From Buddleja alternifolia (lineage: Eukaryota > Streptophyta > Magnoliopsida > Lamiales > Scrophulariaceae), in contig CM033400.1 of the NCBI GenBank assembly GCA_019426215.1, positions 11,330,568-11,394,567 on the forward strand: 64,000 nt of DNA, given 5' to 3'. Below, one piece after another: positions 59,200 through 64,000 of this stretch (within the stretch, counting starts at the first letter, position 1; every line of letters begins with the position of its first letter). A model generated the notes under the pieces. It saw only the letters and a list, made by a program, of their open reading frames with translations, searched no databases and was not told where the DNA came from. Both the position numbers and the translations under genes were made by a program.

Positions 59200-59204
59200 C
59201 AAAT

Positions 59205-59534
59205 ATGTGAACTGCTAATTGATATTTTAATATCATTAGCCTTTTGTTTGTGTTGGTTGAATCACATGAAATACGTATTCAATTAAAACACACACACACA
59301 TACCTCATCATCCGATGTGTATCTCAGCGCCCCCTTTCAATTATAAGTGGTCGGAATTTGAATGTTCAAAACACCTCACCGATCCAATTTCCATGTAAAT
59401 CGATTCCTATGTAATCTTATTACAAAAATAATTTTTAAGAAAATCCCCAAATCAATAAAATTTACTAATTTAATCAATTTTAAACGTGCATCACATGTAA
59501 CGATTAAAATAAAATGGTTCAAACATAACTATGC
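59205..59534 (-). other. copia leader, LTR-proximal part
   Basis: The rest of the leader of the host copia element, resuming after the gypsy insertion. It contains a short (CA)n tract near 59288-59299. No gene. Confidence 0.6.
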
Positions 59535-59556
59535 GCGAGCCTTAGGCTCTGATACC
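59535..59556 (-). other. Primer-binding site of the copia element, tRNA-iMet type
   Basis: The minus strand reads TGGTATCAGAGCC, the exact plant copia consensus, next to the inner LTR end. Confidence 0.85.
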
Positions 59557-59558
59557 AC

Positions 59559-61975
59559 AGTTTGGGAAATATACATATAGCCCGACTAAGCACAGCTGAA
59601 AATTAAAATTTTAGTTTCTAGGAATTAAACATGCGTGTATATTAATCCACGGGCTTATCATGTATCATAGACTTGCGCATCTCTACACTAGTTAGTTAAA
59701 ACTTAAATAAAGAAGATCTTTACCTTATTCGATTTTTTGCAAAAATCGAAGAGTTTCTTATTCCTTAACGTAAGCTCTCTAACTTGCCCCTCGTTCTTTA
59801 AATCGACTCCTTCGTTTTCCCCTTTGATGAATATTTCAAATTCCTCCACCAAAAATGCCTTTGATCAGATTCTTGATTCACTTCAGAGACCCAAGTGTTT
59901 CTCCTCTAAAGTTGATCCACACTCCGGATACTCACTCGTTTATAATCTTTAGCTAGGTTGACCTATAAACGTTTATTCTAACTCTAAGGAATAGTGAAAG
60001 ATCTTACCTTATTCGATTTTTTGAAAAAATCGAAGAGTTTCTTCTTCCTTAACGTAAGCTCCCTAGCTTGCTCCTCGTTCTTTAAATCGACTCTTTCGTT
60101 TTCCCCTTTGATGAATATTTCAAATTCCTACACCAAAAACGTCTTTGATCAGATTCTTGATTCACTTCAGAGACCCAAGTGTTTCTCCTCTAAAGTTGGT
60201 CCACACCCCGGATACCCACTCGTTTATAATCTTTAGCTAGGTTGACCTATAAACGTTTATTCTAACTCTAAGGAATAGTGTATGGGATTAAGGTGAAAGC
60301 AAAAACTACTGTTCTAAGTATTTTGGAAGAATTCTTGAATTCAAAATCTTGATGAATAATCAAGAACTCAAGAACACTATATGAATGAGAGAGAGAGAAT
60401 CGATTTTCTATGCAAGAGGAACGAAAAATTTTGGCTTCAAAAGTCATCATCAAATTTTCGTTCTCTACATGTCCTATATATAGGATTAGGTTCTTGCAAT
60501 TCTTTTCCATGTAGGAATAGAAGACTAATTCATTTCTAAATAGAACTCTTCTATTTTAATTAGTTTCCTTTCTCTCCAAGAAATCTTATTTCCTTCTAGA
60601 AGAAAATTAATTAAACTCCTTTAGTTATTTTCTTCCACCAAATTTTCGACCAAGGCTTAATAAAATAGCCTTTTAGTAATTAATCCACCATACTAGATTA
60701 ATTAAAAGTTACTTCCAATTAATTAAATACTTTCTAGACTTTCACCAAACATCGTTTGGATTTAGTTAAATATTCTTCCAACTATTGAATAAATAAAAAG
60801 TCTTAATTAATTAATTTAATTAATTAATATATTAACTCAACTACTTTGAATTAAATTTCCTTAGTTAAGAAATGGATTTGTCCGAGTATTGTGTGTGACC
60901 CTTTAGGTTCACCAACATACTAGTAATGGGTTCATAACCTTTATGACTTGATTTGGACAATTAAATTGTCCCGATTAATTAAACACTTTCAATTAACCAT
61001 AATATTATTTAATCTCCATTAAATATAAGATACCCATAAATCGAAGAAAAGTTTCTAGCTACTTATCTTGAAGACCTAGATATAGGCGATTCAAAGTGAA
61101 CCTTTTCAATCGCGCATTCCATGCAAGTGAGATTCTTCCATCAACTAATTTCCCAATTGAATTAAGGATCGAGGAATCTTATTGGTCGAGATCCTTGTAA
61201 ATTCAACCTTAATAATTCAAGTGTGTTTGATTAGTGATTAATTAATTCAAGAAACTCATTTCTTAATTAATTACTTCCTTGCCTTGGCCAAGGACTAATT
61301 TTCTCAAACCACTTAGAATATTATAGGAAATTCACTTGTTCATCTAGACAAGTGATGGATCCTTTGTTGTCAACACCAACCTCCATATACAAGTCACTAC
61401 ACCCAATCACCAGTCCATATGTGTCCTTGTAAAAGAACTGGCACAGGAGTCACAGTGTAGTGAGTCAATATACAAGATTACTGTGATGACTCAAGTCCAA
61501 GAATTAATCTTGCACTATCGTGATTAATAAACTCCTAATTCAACATATATAGAAATAATTCCAATTTTGGAAGTTTCAGTTAGGGTAATCAGTGAACTTG
61601 TTCTCAACAAGCACTCGTGTATGTGCATTTGTGTCAACCACACTAATGTCTATAAAACGAGACATTCTCTAATTAAGAGTGTGCATCATAGGCACAAGTC
61701 TATCCGAATTATCAATGTCCCATCTTGATAATTCTATGACTTGCACAGTATTTAGAAATCACAGCCTTAAAGACTTGTTTTATGATATCCATCCAATGAG
61801 ATATCAAGCCCAATAGCTATGTGTGAATTCTAGGGATTTCATCATACAATTATAACAATATAAACATAAGATGATGAATTGCCTTTTATTAATATAATGT
61901 AAAACAAACTTGTTTATTATAAGAATAGATAAATAGAGCCAATATAGGATTAGCTCGCAGGGAACTATTCTAACA
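59559..61975 (-). repeat. 5' LTR of the copia element (2417 bp)
   Basis: Partner of 37656-39816. The inner end reads AGTTTGGG where the other LTR has TGTTTGGG, so the terminal TG/CA is mutated. An internal tandem duplication of about 284 bp (59720 to about 60288) makes it longer than its partner. The outer end ACTATTCTAACA is followed by the target duplicate ctagt. Confidence 0.9.
59720..60288. repeat. 284-bp tandem duplication inside one copia LTR
   Basis: 'taccttattcgatttttt' occurs at 59721 and 60005, and the following text ('aaaatcgaagagtttctt', 'cctcgttctttaaatcgact') is repeated. The 3' LTR at 37815 has one copy, so the duplication arose after insertion. Confidence 0.85.
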
Positions 61976-61980
61976 CTAGT

Positions 61981-62700
61981 TGCATACACCATTTTCCTTC
62001 TTTTCTGTGGAAATCTACAATCTTCTCTCAGCAGTCAACATATAAAACTAAGTCGTTTCTACACATTGGGTATTCGCCCATTCAATATTAACATAGGTTT
62101 TCTATTTTTGTAATTTACCCGAGTATGTTCTTATGAAATCTTCAGTCTCCTACTGATGACAGGGAATTTGGTCATCTCCAAGTCTTTAATAAATTTATGA
62201 ATTCTTGGAACGCCTCAAATGTTTCGATGGACAGATGACTTCAGGAATGCATTTCAGTGGTCTTCAATGATATTGTTGAATTTGATTAGTTGAATGCCTC
62301 TCCTATAGTGGACAATCATTTTTTTGAAAAGGAATGGAACAACGAGGAGGATGCTCATTTCCCACCTCCGATGCTTAAATAAAGATCAGTATCAAGGATT
62401 AAATTAGGCTAAAAATAAGGTAGGATAATGTAAAAGATAAAAGAGAATCCATTGAATGTATCAGTTATAAATATAGCAGTTGTGTGAGAATTTTTGATCT
62501 TCTTCATAGAATGATGGGGTATTTATAGTGAAATACCTATATGTTGGCCTTTCTCTCTCCTGTATAAGTAGCATGGATTCACTGTATATGGCCAATACGA
62601 CAGCCTTTTTTTCCGAGGTTGGGGGGTTGATTCAATGTATATTGCCTTTGGGGACAACAATCATTAATACATATTAGAGACTTTTGTTTTCTTTTTATTA
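61981..62700. other. Intergenic; no gene seen
   Basis: This is the right flank of the copia insertion and the continuation of the first segmental-duplication unit. A short stretch at 62330-62383 could read '...WNNEEDAHFPPPMLK' and stop, but upstream frames are broken. I do not call a gene. Confidence 0.45.
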
Positions 62701-62719
62701 GTTGTCTTCTTTAACTGGT

Positions 62720-63000
62720 TATGTGACAGAGTGGTCATTTTACCTGGATACAGGACATGAAGTGGTCATTTTTACTTGGTTGTGTGACATGGAGTGGTCG
62801 TTTTACCTGGATACGGGACATGAAGTGGTTGCTTTTACCTGGATACAGGACTTGAAGTGGTCATTTTTACCTGGCTGTGCGATATGAAGTGGTGGTTTTC
62901 ACTTAGTTGTGCTATATAAAGTTGTCGTTTTTACTTAGATAAATATCACCGGGTGGTCATTTCAGTTTGATAAGTGATTATGGAGAGGTCATTTTAGATT
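62720..63000 (+). repeat. Decaying minisatellite, about 32-bp unit, eight to nine copies
   Basis: Units of the type 'agtggtcatttttacctgg' followed by 'atacaggacatga' or 'ttgtgtgacatgg' repeat every 31-33 bp, with more divergence to the right ('ggtggtcatttcagtttg', 'agaggtcattttag'). The two alternating second halves hint at a 64-bp higher-order unit on the left side. The 61-codon frame over the array is a by-product. Confidence 0.85.
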
Positions 63001-63094
63001 ACTTGGAAAATAACAAATCAATTATATGTTGGTTGCCAAAGGGCAAACGACATTCTATTATTATTTTACGAGTTCATTTTTATAGGTGTATCAC

Positions 63095-63830
63095 GTGCAA
63101 ATCTTTTTTACTTTTTCTGATTTTCCTATGAAATTCTTATTTCTAACTACAGACCGGTTCTTCGTGCCACATATTATTATAAAACAAGCATATTGTGAAT
63201 ATTGGTGTGCATCATGATCAATTCACGTGCCCAATCTGTGCAATTTTGTATAATTTAAAATTTATGATAAATTCATTTTTAACTATTGGTCTATTTAAGC
63301 GAGTGATATTACTTACATTCAGTAATATATTACTTAGAGTTGTATCTTAATAGTTCACTTCGACTTAACAAATCCTACATATTCTAGTGAATATATGCAT
63401 TGACGTGCGAATCACGTACACTTTTCTAATTATTATATAAACCAAGTGTATCATGTATGCATCTCTATATATTTAAAGTATTATACTTATATATAGTTAA
63501 TTTCAACTATTACCATATTAATTTGTTGCAATATGGATCAAGCCTCACATAATGACTTTGATTTAACACCATAATACATAAAACTTATTTAACATAGTTG
63601 AGTAATAAATATTAAGTTATGATTATTGTGCTCAAATTGAATAAGTAATTTAATACTTCTTCTTTATTATTCTCACTTTTTTCCCTCCTAATATTTCTCT
63701 AGTTTTACAATTTTTTCTCTAGGCATTTGTACAAAGCCAAATACTAGTCTAGAAACTACGGAAACAAAATATAATGATAAGTTTCATTTGCCCATTCATT
63801 TATCTAACTTCATACACCATTTTCCTCCTT
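63095..63830. repeat. Old segmental duplication, copy 2 (partner 36350-37650)
   Basis: See copy 1. This copy lacks the MITE and the copia insertion and so shows the pre-insertion state of both sites, allowing for divergence. Confidence 0.75.
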
Positions 63831-63967
63831 TTATGTGGGAATCTAAACTTAGTATTTGCGAGTTATTTCTATCAGCAGTGAATCTATAAACCTAAATCAG
63901 GAACTCTGTTATCACTAAAATCAAGTCGCGTTAACACAAGAGGGTATTCAGGGATTCAACACTAGCA

Positions 63968-63968
<1 letters not shown>

Positions 63969-64000
<32 letters not shown>
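63969..64000. repeat. (AT)n microsatellite at the window edge
   Basis: A pure AT dinucleotide run that continues to the last base; its full length is unknown. Confidence 0.9.

Larger units (their letters stand above)
45021..59204 (+). mobile_element. Full-length Ty3/gypsy element of the Tat type with antisense PMD gene
   Basis: Borders 45026-59199 are flanked by identical target duplicates caaat (45021-45025, 59200-59204). LTRs of 868 and 867 bp are very similar. A primer site follows the 5' LTR and a polypurine tract (attaggggggcat) precedes the 3' LTR. The order is gag (broken), gag-pro ORF, pol ORF (RT, RNase H, second RNase H, integrase), antisense gene, then 3' LTR. Two RNase H domains plus an antisense extra gene before the 3' LTR are features of plant Tat-lineage elements. 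It is inserted in the leader of an older copia element. Confidence 0.92.
37651..61980 (-). mobile_element. Minus-oriented Ty1/copia element, interrupted by a gypsy element
   Basis: Outer borders are 37656 and 61975, with identical 5-bp target duplicates ctagt at 37651-37655 and 61976-61980. On minus the order is 5' LTR (61975-59559), Met-type primer site, leader (split by the gypsy insertion), gag-protease-integrase-RT-RNase H (43722-39831), polypurine tract, and 3' LTR (39816-37656). Without the gypsy element and its extra TSD copy it is about 10.1 kb. Several stops in pol show that it is inactive. Confidence 0.9.

Noticed and set aside
62315..62383. Possible C-terminal exon ('WNNEEDAHFPPPMLK')
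   Set aside because: Upstream reading is broken by stops and no splice-linked exon was found.
62702..62887. 61-codon frame over the 32-bp minisatellite
   Set aside because: By-product of the repeat; no start context or domain.
62720..63000. Possible CRISPR-like array
   Set aside because: Units are directly contiguous with no unique spacers, and the DNA is plant nuclear.

Overview
The window is plant nuclear DNA, most likely from a eudicot. It is AT-rich, with split genes that have GT-AG introns, and it is packed with plant-type transposable elements. One ordinary host gene can be read end to end: a four-exon universal stress protein (USP) gene on the + strand (18953-29289). Its exons 3-4 are repeated 5.2 kb downstream as a fragment. 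I cannot name the species.

Layout. 1-1649: right end of an LTR. 1650-3666: AT-rich leader-like DNA. 3667-5818: a 2.15-kb minus-oriented LTR next to an initiator-Met primer site. 6245-8183: remnant of an L1-type LINE, split by a short TIR element (6452-6834). 8207-18120: a 9.9-kb Mutator-like element (MULE) lying in a (TA)n tract, with a five-exon MuDR/FAR1-type transposase (+) facing a nine-exon Ulp1-type protease gene (-). 18953-29289: the USP gene. Its second intron holds a decayed copia element (19508-27997, TSD ttgtg). The 5' LTR of that copia contains another insertion, and that insertion contains a 1.7-kb deletion derivative of the same MULE family (19900-21625), again in (TA)n. 30480-33270: a small LTR remnant and a short non-autonomous LTR element. 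33731-35196: USP exon 3-4 duplicate with a MITE in its intron.

37656-61975 is one nested structure. A minus-oriented copia element (TSD ctagt on both sides) has its 5' leader split by a 14.2-kb Ty3/gypsy element of the Tat type (45026-59199, TSD caaat on both sides). The gypsy element has a pol ORF without stops (RT with YIDD, a decayed RNase H, a second RNase H, and a DD35E integrase). Between pol and the 3' LTR it carries an antisense seven-exon gene with its own TATA box. That gene encodes a plant mobile domain (PMD) protein with a coiled-coil tail; all exon phases fit, and there is one in-frame stop. 61981-64000 holds a decayed 32-bp minisatellite and the second half of an old tandem duplication whose first half lies left of the copia insertion.

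How it fits together. The TE genes serve their own elements: transposase plus Ulp1-like protease, and gag-pol plus the antisense PMD gene. The host gene has absorbed about 8.5 kb of nested TE in one intron and still keeps a complete 163-codon reading frame. Most of the stops that break the TE genes fit C-to-T changes at Gln or Arg codons. I could run no similarity searches; family names come from motifs read directly in the translations.
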